Shown in pieces: positions 54,076 through 63,589 of a DNA stretch of 64,000 bases. Every line of letters begins with the position of its first letter. The stretch's first letter is position 1. The position numbers and the translations under genes were made by a program. The notes below the pieces were generated by a model, which worked only from the letters and a program-made list of their open reading frames with translations, was not told where the DNA came from and did no database searches. Source of the DNA: Aquidulcibacter sp. (GTDB lineage Bacteria; Pseudomonadota; Alphaproteobacteria; Caulobacterales; Aquidulcibacteraceae); the NCBI GenBank assembly GCA_027532555.1, contig JAPZTJ010000007.1:26764-90763 (forward strand), read 5' to 3'.

Positions 54076-54693
54076 ATGACAGATTCATTCTCCTACCGCC
54101 CTAAATTTGTGGACATTCGGGTGCGAAAGCCCCCGGTTGTCAAAGTAAATCCCGATGTCCAACTGTGCGAGCACGATGGATGTGGGGCAGAAGCGACCAA
54201 TCGTGCACCCAAAAGCCGCGACAATCCGGGTGAGATTTGGCATTTCTGCGAGAAGCATGCCGCACTCTACAACAAAAACTGGAACTTCTTCGAAGGCATG
54301 ACAGACGACGATGCCCGCGCGCATCGCGAAGCTGCTTCCCATGGTGGCCGGCCTACATGGACGTTTCGGGCGAGCGCGAATTCCCCCGATGCCCATGTCT
54401 ATAAAAAGGCGGCAGCGGGCGAAGATCCAAAAGACCCGCTGGCAAGCCGTCGTGGCACAGCAGGTAGAACTGCCCCAGAAGGCCAAGATACGCGCCCCAC
54501 TGCCCCCGTCCTCAAGGCACTCGACACATTGGGCTTAGACGCCCATGCCGATCGCGCCAAAGTTCGCAGCACCTATGCTGCCCTTGTCCGCCAGTATCAC
54601 CCAGATTCGAACGGGGGGGATAGAAGTGCCGAGACCCGCCTAAATGCCGTGGTGAAGGCTTATAAGGTCCTGAAGACCGCGCGCCGGGCTTAG
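54076..54693 (+). CDS. J-domain (DnaJ-like) protein with Cys/His cluster
   Basis: 205 residues from ATG 54076; the upstream frame overlaps bolA. A C-terminal J domain carries HPD (H175-P176-D177) with flanking helices (RSTYAALVRQY and RLNAVVKAYKVLK). The N-terminal part has C31-x4-C36 and C58-x2-H61, a possible zinc site. It is probably a Hsp70 co-chaperone of specialised use. The domain order (J domain last) is the reverse of DnaJ. Confidence 0.88.
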   Translation: MTDSFSYRPKFVDIRVRKPPVVKVNPDVQLCEHDGCGAEATNRAPKSRDNPGEIWHFCEKHAALYNKNWNFFEGMTDDDARAHREAASHGGRPTWTFRASANSPDAHVYKKAAAGEDPKDPLASRRGTAGRTAPEGQDTRPTAPVLKALDTLGLDAHADRAKVRSTYAALVRQYHPDSNGGDRSAETRLNAVVKAYKVLKTARRA

Positions 54694-54830
54694 GTCTGGC
54701 TTCTAAATCTCTGCGGAAATCCCTCGCAAAAATGTCACAGCGCACCATGTCAGCAGTTCGAACAGAAATGCATGCTTGACGCCGCGCGTCTGATCCTCAA
54801 ACAAGACCCTAAGAGGACCCGATAACGACC

Positions 54831-55808
54831 ATGACTGATACATTGATTGCCGCTCTGCCTGACACGACTGTTTCGGTCGAAAATGTCTTTGGTTTCGCTT
54901 CAGGGCTGCAAGTGCCAGCTTTCAGCCAGTCCAATGAATATGTTCCCGAACTTGATCCGACTTATAAGTTCGACCCACAAACCACGCGCGCCATTCTCGC
55001 AGGCTTTGCGCATAATCGTCGGGTCATGATCCAAGGCTATCACGGCACAGGCAAGTCGACCCATATTGAGCAAGTCGCTGCCCGACTGAATTGGCCATTG
55101 GTGCGCGTCAACCTTGATAGCCACGTCAGCCGGATCGATCTGGTCGGCAAAGACGCCATTGTGCTCAAAGACGGCAAGCAGATTACGGAATTCCGCGAAG
55201 GCATTCTGCCTTGGGCGCTGCAACGCAATGTCGCCTTGGTGTTTGACGAATATGACGCCGGCCGCCCCGATGTGATGTTCGTGATCCAGCGCGTGCTGGA
55301 AGCTTCCGGTCGCTTGACGCTATTGGACCAAAACAAAGTCATCAAGCCGCACCCGGCATTCCGCTTGTTTGCCACCACCAACACAATTGGTCTGGGCGAC
55401 ACTACGGGCCTCTATCACGGCACCCAGCAGATCAACCAAGGCCAGATGGACCGTTGGTCAATCGTCACCACGCTGAACTATCTCGACCATGACGTTGAGA
55501 CCGATATTGTGGCGGCTAAGCTAGGTGAAACCGATCCAGCCAAGCGCGCTGAATTGGGCAAGATGGTGCGCGTGGCCGATATGACCCGCAATGCCTTTAT
55601 GAATGGCGACATCTCCACCGTGATGAGCCCGCGGACAGTGATCACATGGGCGCAGAACGCGGATATCTTTGAAGATGTCGGGCTGGCCTTCCGCCTCACC
55701 TTCTTGAACAAATGTGATGAGCTAGAGCGGCCAACTGTGGCCGAATTCTACCAGCGTTGTTTTGGCACCGACTTGCCAGAAGCAGCCCACCGCGTTCGGG
55801 TAGCCTAA
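54831..55808 (+). CDS. cobS: Cobaltochelatase subunit CobS
   Basis: 325 residues, an AAA+ ATPase: Walker [10 protein letters not shown] (K75), Walker [16 protein letters not shown], and [18 protein letters not shown]. CobS pairs with CobT and CobN to insert cobalt in aerobic B12 synthesis. The expected cobT neighbour is absent; the next gene is coq4-like on the other strand. Confidence 0.93.
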   Translation: MTDTLIAALPDTTVSVENVFGFASGLQVPAFSQSNEYVPELDPTYKFDPQTTRAILAGFAHNRRVMIQGYHGTGKSTHIEQVAARLNWPLVRVNLDSHVSRIDLVGKDAIVLKDGKQITEFREGILPWALQRNVALVFDEYDAGRPDVMFVIQRVLEASGRLTLLDQNKVIKPHPAFRLFATTNTIGLGDTTGLYHGTQQINQGQMDRWSIVTTLNYLDHDVETDIVAAKLGETDPAKRAELGKMVRVADMTRNAFMNGDISTVMSPRTVITWAQNADIFEDVGLAFRLTFLNKCDELERPTVAEFYQRCFGTDLPEAAHRVRVA

Positions 55809-55828
55809 CCAGAACAGAAAAAGCGCTG

Positions 55829-55849
55829 GTGGCCGCTTTAGGCGGCCAC
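55829..55849 (-). terminator. Hairpin between cobS and the Coq4-like gene
   Basis: GTGGCCGC (55829-55836) and GCGGCCAC (55842-55849) pair perfectly over a 5-base loop. It overlaps the end of the minus-strand gene. A TTTTT run about 7 bases further on the minus strand supports a terminator; it may also serve cobS. Confidence 0.5.
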
Positions 55850-56593
55850 AGGTGTGCCTTTTAGGTTTGCTGGAACGCCATCGCGTTCACTGGCTGGAAT
55901 TTCAAGATAAAAGGTTGGTGGTGCGATGTTCAGGCGCTTGCGCGCTGCGTCCAAGGGCTCTGCCAACAAACGCTCATAATGCTGGACCGGCAGCCAAGCA
56001 GCCTTGCGGCCATTCTGATAGGCCTGCCACACCGCCTTGAATACGGGTCGCCCTGGCAAGAGGCGTTGAAGCTCGCGCGCGGCAGCAAAGCCAATTAGGG
56101 CAAAGCCCAAAGAACGGGTCTGCGGGAACGAGAATGACACCACACAGGCCTCGCCCAAGGCATCAGTCTGATAGCCGCTAAGGACATGCCATAAATCGTG
56201 CACATCACGCATCCGCCGACCATACCAAGCAAAGGGATGCAGCGAGTCGATTTCATTGCCCGTTGACCGGCTTTCTTCGGCCAGACCTTCGGCAGAGATC
56301 TTCCGGCCTTGCACAAAAGCCAAATAGGCGCGGCCAACACTGCCTTCAGGTAGCTTTGCCAAAGTTTCATGGTCGTCGAGGATCGGCTGCAGCTCGACCC
56401 GGTCATACGCGATGCGACCACCTTCTTGCGAGCGAAGCAGGCGCGCATAGCCATTGGGGATCGAACGGCCAGACAGCGCGCGCATGATTTCAAAAACGGC
56501 TTTGGTGTCTTCTTTATTGTTCAGCAAGCGGCTTATGCCACGCGCTGCTGCACCAAAATCGTAGCCGATACGGGAGAGGAGAGTTTCAGTCAT
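55838..56593 (-). CDS. Coq4 family ubiquinone biosynthesis protein
   Basis: 251 residues. The Coq4 zinc-binding motif is in VHDLWHVLSGY (H132, D133, H136), with the Pro-rich HPFAWYGRRMRD just before. Coq4-like proteins oxidatively decarboxylate ring C1 of the ubiquinone precursor or organise the pathway; alphaproteobacterial members exist. With the UbiH-like hydroxylase at 6.4 kb it supports ubiquinone use. Confidence 0.9.
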   Translation of the reverse strand: MTETLLSRIGYDFGAAARGISRLLNNKEDTKAVFEIMRALSGRSIPNGYARLLRSQEGGRIAYDRVELQPILDDHETLAKLPEGSVGRAYLAFVQGRKISAEGLAEESRSTGNEIDSLHPFAWYGRRMRDVHDLWHVLSGYQTDALGEACVVSFSFPQTRSLGFALIGFAAARELQRLLPGRPVFKAVWQAYQNGRKAAWLPVQHYERLLAEPLDAARKRLNIAPPTFYLEIPASERDGVPANLKGTPVAA

Positions 56594-56670
56594 GTGAGGT
56601 CTCTACCAAATTGTCGAAGCTTCGTAAAGTGACGCCTACGTCATTTTTATAAAATTATAGTGAAACGCCC

Positions 56671-56853
56671 TCACTCTTCATCAGATCCGGCTTCAGGTTT
56701 GATCACGATGCCGCGTTTGGCCAAGGCTTCTCGGATCAATACTTCCATTTGAACATTGGCCGAGCGAAACTCCGCAGCCGCCAGCCGTTCTACCGCGCTC
56801 AAAACCTGTGGGCTCATGCGCACGAGAAAAGGCTTGCGGGGCTTGGCGGCCAT
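56671..56853 (-). CDS. Arc-type ribbon-helix-helix protein
   Basis: 60 residues: a basic beta strand start (PRKPFLVRMSPQVL), two helices (AVERLAAAEFRSANVQMEVLIREALAKRG) and an acidic tail. This is a small RHH DNA-binding protein of Arc/MetJ style, as in antitoxins. It follows the SPFH gene by 15 bases on the same strand; no toxin gene is next to it. Likely represses the pair at the inverted repeat 57770-57798. Confidence 0.82.
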   Translation of the reverse strand: MAAKPRKPFLVRMSPQVLSAVERLAAAEFRSANVQMEVLIREALAKRGIVIKPEAGSDEE

Positions 56854-56868
56854 AGCTTAGATCCGACC

Positions 56869-57747
56869 TTAATAGAGGGAGCCGGTGTTGACGACAGGCT
56901 GCGCTTCGCGATCTGCGCACAGCACGACCAGGAGGTTGGAGACCATCTGGGCCTTGCGTTCCTCATCCAAGGTCACAACGCCACGAGCCGATAATTGCTC
57001 CAGCGCGCTTTCTACCATGCCGACGGCGCCCATCACGATCAATTGGCGCGCCGCGAGGATGGCTTGCGCCTGCTGACGCTTCAACATGGCCCCCGCAATT
57101 TCGGTGGCATAGGCCAAGTGCGAGATGCGGGCTTCATCAACCGCCATCCCACCAACAGCTAAGCGCTGGTTCAGGCGCTGACCTAACAAAGTTGCCACAT
57201 CTTCGGCATGGCCGCGCAGGGTCAGTTCACCCTCTGCCGCATGGTCATAGGAATAGTGGGCGGCGATGTCGCGCAGCGCGGTGTCAATCTCGATCCGGCT
57301 AAAGCGTTCATAATCATCAACATCGAACAAGGCCTGCGCGGAATCCTGTACGCGCCAGACGACATTGGCGGCGATTTCAATCGGATTGCCGTCCTTGTCA
57401 TTCACCTTAAGCTTGTCCGACGTTACGTTGCGGACCCGCATCGAGATTTTCTTGCGCGTCAACCATGGCCAAACCCAGCGCAAACCCGTCGCGCGGTCGG
57501 TACCCCGATAAGCACCAAACAGCAAAATTGCCACCGCTTCATTGGGCTGGATCGAATAGAAACCGCAAATGCCAAAAATACTCAAGGCAAACAAAATCGT
57601 CGCCACGGGGAAATTGGCGCTCTCACCACCAGACACAAACATATAGATAGACACAATTATCGCCAGCAAAAAGGCGAGAAACATTGGCAAACCTGGCATC
57701 GACAGCGTCGGACGCTCGACAGTGCGGTTGATTTCAGTCCGAGACAT
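56869..57747 (-). CDS. SPFH/Band 7 domain membrane protein
   Basis: 292 residues from ATG 57747 with GGAG upstream. Two or more N-terminal hydrophobic segments (FLAFLLAIIVSIYMFVSGG; FPVATILFALSIFGICGFY), then the SPFH core (QPNEAVAILLFGAYRGTD; ANVVWRVQDSAQALFDVDDYERF). Resembles the stomatin/prohibitin-like proteins that scaffold membrane microdomains. Paired with the RHH gene downstream. Confidence 0.88.
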   Translation of the reverse strand: MSRTEINRTVERPTLSMPGLPMFLAFLLAIIVSIYMFVSGGESANFPVATILFALSIFGICGFYSIQPNEAVAILLFGAYRGTDRATGLRWVWPWLTRKKISMRVRNVTSDKLKVNDKDGNPIEIAANVVWRVQDSAQALFDVDDYERFSRIEIDTALRDIAAHYSYDHAAEGELTLRGHAEDVATLLGQRLNQRLAVGGMAVDEARISHLAYATEIAGAMLKRQQAQAILAARQLIVMGAVGMVESALEQLSARGVVTLDEERKAQMVSNLLVVLCADREAQPVVNTGSLY

Positions 57748-57769
57748 TTTAGGCTCCTTCAATCACTAT

Positions 57770-57798
57770 CAATATGATATCATTTTGTGATCATATTG
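57770..57798 (-). promoter_or_regulatory. Inverted repeat upstream of the SPFH-RHH operon
   Basis: CAATATGAT and ATCATATTG are perfect 9-base inverted copies around 11 bases. Inside are ATGATATCAT (57774-57783) and TGATCA (57789-57794). Clustered TGAT/ATCA half-sites upstream of an operon ending in an RHH gene fit an autoregulatory operator. Binding is inferred. Confidence 0.6.
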
Positions 57799-58108
57799 CA
57801 AGCGAAAAGCGGACCGTCACTCGACTATCGTCGATTGCGCATCTAAGTCCAAGGCTTCCTACCGCAATATCCCCTCATTCAAAGCGCCATTATGCGCCAT
57901 AACGTAACCAGTCGGATATCTCATGCGCACGTCCGCTAAGGTCACGGATCTGCACTGAGGCTGCGGCTGGGAAGACAGGGTTGGTGTGGTAGAAGTTTAT
58001 CTGGAAGCCATGTGGTGACCCTTAGGGCCCACCAGAATCGGGCCAGATGGGAAGCAGCTTTTCAGCGTCTCCACTTCATTGGAAAGTGACTTGAAGCGCT
58101 AAACCAAC
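57799..58108. other. Intergenic region between the SPFH operon and the carD gene end
   Basis: About 310 bases with no supported gene. A short stem (GGTG...CACC type, about 58013-58033) is present but without a T-run. No tRNA or known RNA motif seen. Confidence 0.5.
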
Positions 58109-58140
58109 AAAAAATCCCGGCTGGACGAACCAACCGGGAT
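58109..58140 (-). terminator. Terminator after carD
   Basis: ATCCCGGTTGG and CCAGCCGGGAT (read on the minus strand) form an 11-base stem with one U-G wobble around a 5-base loop, followed by TTTTTT. It lies 27 bases past the carD stop. Confidence 0.88.
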
Positions 58141-58167
58141 CTTTTGATCTTCAAAGAAGAAGGTCGC

Positions 58168-58677
58168 TTACGCGGCGCGGGTTGCCAAGGTGCCAGTCAG
58201 TTTCTTGATGGCTTCTTCGCGGTTCACACTTTCGATCGCAGCCACTTCGCGAGCCATACGGTCAAGGGCAGATTCGTACAATTGCCGCTCTGAATAGGAT
58301 TGCTCTGGCTGGTCGGTTGCACGATGGAGGTCGCGGACGACTTCGGCGATCGAGATCAAATCGCCGGAATTGATCTTAGCTTCATATTCTTGGGCCCGAC
58401 GGCTCCACATCGCGCGTTTAATGCGCGCGCGACCGGTCAAGGTCTTCAAAGCGTCGTCCATAATGGCCGGGCCAGATAGCGCCCGCAGGCCGCCTGTTTT
58501 CACTTTCGATGTCGGAACGCGCAAAGTCATTTTGTCTTGATCAAACGCAATGACGAAAACTTCCAGGCTCATACCTGCTACTGTTTGGGATTCGATCCCG
58601 GTGATCCGACCAACGCCATGCGCTGGATAAACCACATAGTCACCTGTTTGGAATGTTGTCTTCTTAACGTCGCTCAT
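58168..58677 (-). CDS. carD: CarD/CdnL family transcriptional regulator
   Basis: 169 residues from ATG 58677 (a start nine codons upstream is possible). The RNA-polymerase interaction domain starts FQTGDYVVYPAHGVGRITGIE. The C-terminal helical DNA-binding part includes KRAMWSRRAQEYEAKINSGD. It stabilises open promoter complexes, especially at rRNA promoters, and is central to growth control in Alphaproteobacteria. It lies downstream of the helicase-S4-fdxA-rsuA group with a 226-base gap. Confidence 0.95.
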   Translation of the reverse strand: MSDVKKTTFQTGDYVVYPAHGVGRITGIESQTVAGMSLEVFVIAFDQDKMTLRVPTSKVKTGGLRALSGPAIMDDALKTLTGRARIKRAMWSRRAQEYEAKINSGDLISIAEVVRDLHRATDQPEQSYSERQLYESALDRMAREVAAIESVNREEAIKKLTGTLATRAA

Positions 58678-58903
58678 CGCGAACTCACCCTCGCACCATG
58701 CCAACCCGTCAGAGACAAAAATTCACTTGCACCGCCACGCGCTTTCCTAAAAAAGATCGTTACGATGTTGTGTCGGTTTGCTTCGTAAGGCTGGGGTCCA
58801 CCAGAGAATGCTGTGCAGGACTGCACCAGCACCACGTTTATATCATAAATAATTCAGAAAGTGAAGCGCGCAGGATGCGACAGCCCCGGACGTTACCTCG
58901 CCA

Positions 58904-59686
58904 CTAATTTGGCGAGGCAGGCTGCGCGCCACCAATCAGGGCCTGACGTTCGGGTCCGGTCAGCAAACGCCATTTGCCTTCTGGCAAGTCACCTAACGTC
59001 AAGGAGCCGATCCGGATCCGGCATAAATCGACAACATAAAGACCCACCGCCTCACACATGCGGCGGATTTGCCGGTTCCGGCCTTCGGTCAGAATGAAGC
59101 GCAAGCGATAGCGGCCAATGACTTCCACCACGGCGGGCTTCAACTGGCGACCATCCAGAACAAGCCCATAGCGGAGCTTTTGTAGCGCCCAATCGGTGAT
59201 GATGCCTTCAATCGCCACCAGATATTCTTTCTCAAGGCCAGACTGGGGCCCAATCAAGGCTTTGGCCAACACACCATCTTCGGACAAAACCAGCAGCCCA
59301 CGTGAGTCCATATCCAATCGACCGACGGGCGCTAAGCTCATCTCTTCGTCAGGGATGATGTCGGAGGAACCGATCAGATTATCTGCGGTCAGCAAACGGA
59401 TTGCTGGCACTTGGCCAGGCTCTGGGTGGGCAGAGACGATGCCGGGCGGTTTGTTGATGACGATGGAGAAGCGATTGTCCAGTTGTGACTTGCCGGCTTC
59501 AGCAATGGTCAAGGTCTGGCCGGGTTGGATTTTACGGCCCATGTCTGAAACGGTTTCGCCTTCTATCGAGACAAGGCCTGCATCGATCAAGGCTTCAGCT
59601 TCGCGGCGCGAGCAGACCCCGGTTTGGCCCATCCATTTGTTGACGCGCATCGGCTCTGCGCCGTCATAGGTCTTGGACCAATTCAT
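58904..59686 (-). CDS. rRNA pseudouridine synthase (RsuA/RluB family)
   Basis: 260 residues from ATG 59686. N-terminal S4 RNA-binding domain (MRVNKWMGQTGVCSRREAEALIDAG) and the catalytic loop GRLDMDSRGLL with D125. It isomerises uridine in 16S or 23S rRNA; which target (RsuA, RluB, RluE, RluF) cannot be told. A second in-frame Met (MRVNKWMG) is 12 residues later. It lies between fdxA and carD. Confidence 0.9.
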   Translation of the reverse strand: MNWSKTYDGAEPMRVNKWMGQTGVCSRREAEALIDAGLVSIEGETVSDMGRKIQPGQTLTIAEAGKSQLDNRFSIVINKPPGIVSAHPEPGQVPAIRLLTADNLIGSSDIIPDEEMSLAPVGRLDMDSRGLLVLSEDGVLAKALIGPQSGLEKEYLVAIEGIITDWALQKLRYGLVLDGRQLKPAVVEVIGRYRLRFILTEGRNRQIRRMCEAVGLYVVDLCRIRIGSLTLGDLPEGKWRLLTGPERQALIGGAQPASPN

Positions 59687-59743
59687 CAAACGAACTCCAA
59701 AGGCCTCGCGACCTTCCTGACAGCGGGCGCACAGGCCCGCCGC

Positions 59744-60085
59744 TTAATTGCCTTCGCCAGGATTGGGCGAGAAGTATTTCTCAAACTTGCCATCTTCTTT
59801 GGCAAAGTCATCACGATCCGCTGGGGGCTCGCCCTTCACGGTGATGTTGGGCCAGATTTTGGCATAGTCAGAATTGATCTTCAGCCACTTGCCGTCGGGC
59901 TCATCTTCGGTATCGGGCTTAATGGCATCGACGGGGCACTCTGGCTCGCATACACCGCAGTCGATACATTCATCAGGATGGATAACCAAGAAGTTCTCGC
60001 CTTCGTAGAAGCAATCTACAGGGCAAACTTCGATACAATCCATGTATTTGCACTTCACGCAGGCGTCGGTCACGATGTAGGTCAT
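59744..60085 (-). CDS. fdxA: Ferredoxin FdxA (7Fe type)
   Basis: 113 residues. Cysteines at 9, 12, 17, 21, 25 and at 40, 43, 46, 50 ([13 protein letters not shown]) supply a 3Fe-4S and a 4Fe-4S cluster. The C-terminal extension ([23 protein letters not shown]) is typical of alphaproteobacterial FdxA. Acts as a low-potential electron carrier. Four bases downstream of the S4 gene, so co-transcribed with it. Confidence 0.95.
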   Translation of the reverse strand: MTYIVTDACVKCKYMDCIEVCPVDCFYEGENFLVIHPDECIDCGVCEPECPVDAIKPDTEDEPDGKWLKINSDYAKIWPNITVKGEPPADRDDFAKEDGKFEKYFSPNPGEGN

Positions 60086-60089
60086 GGTC

Positions 60090-60446
60090 CTAGCTGGATC
60101 TCCTTAGTAGTTTTTCGGCGCCGATGTGACCTTGCTGACCAGAAAGGTCAACCTCGTCCCGGCCGATTGCGGTATTATAGAGCAGAACAGCCTCAGATGC
60201 TGGCCCTCGCCTCACACCTAGAGCAAGAATTTCTACATGGTAGGGGTGGCCTGCAATGGCAAAGGCCAAAGCATCCCCCGGCGCGATTGTATAGCCGGGT
60301 TTGTCGATCTTGCGGACAGCCAAACCGCCCCGCGCAAGGCGAACCCCTTTGCGAGAGACAAATTCGCTCGCTAAGCTGCGGGTCTTAAAAAAGCGGGCGC
60401 GCCAGAGCCAGACATCCAGCCGAGCGCGATCAGCCTCCTCGCTCAT
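60090..60446 (-). CDS. RNA-binding S4 domain protein (Hsp15-like)
   Basis: 118 residues. S4 motif [29 protein letters not shown], with the rest basic and RNA-binding. It resembles HslR/Hsp15, which binds stalled 50S subunits. Its ATG overlaps the helicase stop by four bases. Located in a helicase-S4-fdxA-pseudouridine synthase-carD block widely conserved in Alphaproteobacteria. Confidence 0.88.
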   Translation of the reverse strand: MSEEADRARLDVWLWRARFFKTRSLASEFVSRKGVRLARGGLAVRKIDKPGYTIAPGDALAFAIAGHPYHVEILALGVRRGPASEAVLLYNTAIGRDEVDLSGQQGHIGAEKLLRRSS

Positions 60447-63400
60447 TCAGATTGCGGCTCCACGGCGGGAGCAGGCTTGCCGCCTGCCTTCTTGGGCTTG
60501 TTGCCACGATGCTTCTTGGACGACGGGCCACCTTTGGCTTGCTTGACGGGCTCTGCCGTCAACTTCAAAGCCGCCAAAACAGCAAACGGATTGTTGGGAT
60601 CAATCGCGGCCCCTCCCCCAGAATTCAGACGCGGTGGCGCGGCGGCAAAGCTGCGCCCTTCTGGGTTGCGATGCGGCGGACGACCAGCCTCAGGCCGCTT
60701 AAACCCACCTTCGCGTGGCGGACGATTGCCATCGCGGCGCTGACCTTGAGCAGGCCGAGCCGCATCATCACGTGGCGGACGGGCTTCGCGGGCTGGGGCC
60801 TCGCCGGTCGCTTGACCTTGCGGGCGCGGGTTAGGAGCCCGATTTGGAGCGCCGCGTCTAAACGGTCGTTGATCGGTGCGGGCTGGCTTAGCGCGCTTGC
60901 GACGCCACAGGGTGACGGTTTCCATCATCGGAGCTTCTGTGACTGCGGCTTCAACTGCTTCAGGCTCAGGGGTGGCTTCGAGGACTGACTCTGCCACCGC
61001 CTCAGGCTCTGCTTCCGGCGTAGGCACGCTGTCAGGCGCGCCGCCTTCGTTGACTTCAGCATCAATCGCCGTTTCAGTTACGGGATTCGCAGGCTCTGTT
61101 GTAAGCTCTGGCAAAGCCTCTGGTGCAGCCTCTGGCGCAGGTGCTTCTGGGGCTTTCACTGGACGTGTTGTCTCAAACTTCTCCCAGCCCAGCGCTTCAA
61201 CAACCGCTTCAGCATCCTCGTTGGAAGCACCCAGTAACGACACAATCACCGCCGGGAATACGCAAGGTCCCTTGGCCGCTTCGGCGGCTTCAAACAAAGC
61301 ATCCGCAATCCGGTCGACGATATCGAGACGCACGGCGCGTTGGCCAAAGGCGCGGAAGCCGGCAGCCGCCAAGGGCTTGGCTTCAACAGGGCTCGTCAAG
61401 GTAAAGCTCGTCACCCCCAAAGGCGGCAAGAAAGGCGCATTGGTTGTGGGGTCGCCACCCGCGGCAAAGAAGGCAAACAAGGCATGCAGACGCGCCGGGC
61501 GCGGCTTTAGAAGCGCTGGCGCATAAACATTTGCGCGGCCAAAACGTAGGCCCACGGCACGCAGGGCTTTGCGATCATCTTGCGACAATTGTTTGATGTC
61601 GGCATCGAGCTCGGTCCGGTCCATCACGCCACCAGCTTCGGCGACGCGATAAGCGACACCACGGGCCAAGCCCTTCAAGCTCTCGCCGTCAGCGGCTTCC
61701 GCCAAGGCCTTCAATGGCACCAAGTCTCGCGCAACAATCTCCAGCAACCAATTGTCGAGCCGTTCTTGGGCGCGCTTCAACACGTCTTCTGGACCCAGTT
61801 CACCGCCTATCATCACCGCGCGCGGCTTTAACAAGGGCTGGCGGCCCATCAATTTGGCAATCTCATCGCCGCGCCAAATCACGACACCAAGATCAGACAA
61901 CACAAAGTCGTTGATACCCCCTGTGGCTATCGCTTCTAGACGGCGCGTTAACTCGGGTCGCAGGGCTTGGAACGCGGCATTTTTCACGGCGCGTTCTTCA
62001 AGTCCTGTGGCTTCGGGATCTGCCTGAAAACGCAAACCGACGAGGCGGCCAATCGCGTGGCCTTCCACAGTCACTTCGCCGGTTTCTTTCACGTCAACTT
62101 CCATGGCATTTTCCCGTTTAAGGCCCTTCAAAAGGGCGGAGGTACGCTTATCAATGAAGCGCTGCATCAAGCGCTCGTGCAGTGTATCAGATAGACGGTC
62201 CTCTATCACCCGTGTTTGGCCTTGCCAGTGCCTATTTTCATCAACCCAGTCAGAACGGTTGGCGACATAGGTCCAAGTGCGGATTGCCGCCAATCTTTGT
62301 TGCAATTGTTCGATATCGCCATCGGTTCGATCCAACTCGTTCACACGACGTGCGAACCAGTCCGATGGTACCAACCCTTTAGGCTTAAGCAGGTGTTCGG
62401 CCAATCCCTCAATTAAATGAACATGCTCATCCTGCGGCGCTTTGCGAAAATCAGGCAGCTGGCACGCATCCCACAGGCGGCGCACCCCGACCGAAGACCT
62501 CGTGAGCGGCTGGACCCACTCCATAACGGCCAAACGGCGAAACGCCTCTTCATCTATCGCCCCGCGAGAGCGCTTAAGGGAAGGATGCGGTGATGGCGCT
62601 TCGAGCGAGGCGATGAGGGCTTGGCACGAGCGGTAATCAAGGTCAGACGTCCGCCATTCTAGCGCATCGACGGGCTCAAACTGATGACCTTCGATCCGCT
62701 CGACGGTTTCGGTATCAAGGTCAGGACAGTCAGCGGTCTCACCAAATGTCCCGTCAGTCCGAAAACGACCCGCACGCCCGGCGATTTGGGCAATCTCGTC
62801 TGCACGCAGGGGTCTGTGCCGCCGCCCATCAAATTTTGACAGGCTCGCAAAGGCAACATGGTCGACGTCCATGTTCAAACCCATACCAATTGCGTCAGTT
62901 GCGACCAGAAAATCGACTTCACCGGATTGATAAAGCGCGACCTGCGCATTGCGGGTGCGCGGGCTAAGCGCGCCCATGACGACCGCTGCGCCACCCTTAT
63001 GGCGACGGATCAGTTCGGCAATGGCATAAACTTCCTCTTGGCTGAACGCGACGATGGCACTGCGCCGCGCCAGCTTGGTGATCTTCTTGATGCCGGTATA
63101 AGTCAAAGTGGACAAACGCTCGCGCCGCTCGATCTCAATGCCCGGGATCATGGCGCGGATCATCGGCCGCATGGTGTCCGAGCCCAGGAACATCGTCTCG
63201 GCTTGACCGCGCGCACGCAACAACCGGTCCGTGAAGATATGCCCACGATCTGGGTCTGCACATAATTGAATTTCGTCGATGGCAATAAAGGAGAAAGGCC
63301 GATCAAGCGGCATGGCCTCCACGGTTGCCACAAAATAGCGGGCTGAGGCGGGAACAATCCGTTCCTCCCCCGTCACCAAAGCAACATGGCCGACGCCTTT

Positions 63401-63568
63401 TTGCTTGACGATCCGATCATAAACCTCGCGCGCCAACAGCCGCAGTGGCAATCCGATCATACCCGTGGGATGGCCTAGCATACGCTCCACCGCCAAGTGG
63501 GTCTTGCCCGTATTGGTTGGCCCCAAAACGGCCCACACCCGGCTATCGCGATCAATCAATCCAACCAT
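60443..63568 (-). CDS. Suv3-like ATP-dependent RNA/DNA helicase
   Basis: 1041 residues. Walker A GPTNTGKT (16-23), DEIQ box at D98-E99-I100-Q101, motif III-like GSDTMRP, and later SATDAIGMGLNMDV-type (VATDAIGMGLNMDVDHVAFASL) and QIAGRAGRF. These are the Suv3/MgpS helicase features. The C-terminal ~250 residues are Pro/Glu-rich, then Arg/Gly/Pro-rich, ending in a basic KKHRGNKPKKAGG segment, a probable RNA-binding tail. First gene of the minus-strand group ending near carD. Confidence 0.92.
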   Translation of the reverse strand: MVGLIDRDSRVWAVLGPTNTGKTHLAVERMLGHPTGMIGLPLRLLAREVYDRIVKQKGVGHVALVTGEERIVPASARYFVATVEAMPLDRPFSFIAIDEIQLCADPDRGHIFTDRLLRARGQAETMFLGSDTMRPMIRAMIPGIEIERRERLSTLTYTGIKKITKLARRSAIVAFSQEEVYAIAELIRRHKGGAAVVMGALSPRTRNAQVALYQSGEVDFLVATDAIGMGLNMDVDHVAFASLSKFDGRRHRPLRADEIAQIAGRAGRFRTDGTFGETADCPDLDTETVERIEGHQFEPVDALEWRTSDLDYRSCQALIASLEAPSPHPSLKRSRGAIDEEAFRRLAVMEWVQPLTRSSVGVRRLWDACQLPDFRKAPQDEHVHLIEGLAEHLLKPKGLVPSDWFARRVNELDRTDGDIEQLQQRLAAIRTWTYVANRSDWVDENRHWQGQTRVIEDRLSDTLHERLMQRFIDKRTSALLKGLKRENAMEVDVKETGEVTVEGHAIGRLVGLRFQADPEATGLEERAVKNAAFQALRPELTRRLEAIATGGINDFVLSDLGVVIWRGDEIAKLMGRQPLLKPRAVMIGGELGPEDVLKRAQERLDNWLLEIVARDLVPLKALAEAADGESLKGLARGVAYRVAEAGGVMDRTELDADIKQLSQDDRKALRAVGLRFGRANVYAPALLKPRPARLHALFAFFAAGGDPTTNAPFLPPLGVTSFTLTSPVEAKPLAAAGFRAFGQRAVRLDIVDRIADALFEAAEAAKGPCVFPAVIVSLLGASNEDAEAVVEALGWEKFETTRPVKAPEAPAPEAAPEALPELTTEPANPVTETAIDAEVNEGGAPDSVPTPEAEPEAVAESVLEATPEPEAVEAAVTEAPMMETVTLWRRKRAKPARTDQRPFRRGAPNRAPNPRPQGQATGEAPAREARPPRDDAARPAQGQRRDGNRPPREGGFKRPEAGRPPHRNPEGRSFAAAPPRLNSGGGAAIDPNNPFAVLAALKLTAEPVKQAKGGPSSKKHRGNKPKKAGGKPAPAVEPQSE

Positions 63569-63589
63569 AGCCCCAGACCTAGAGTTTTA

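Noticed and set aside
54694..54830. GTTCGAAC at about 54757, resembling a tRNA T-loop
   Set aside because: No pairing T-stem, anticodon arm or acceptor stem can be built around it.
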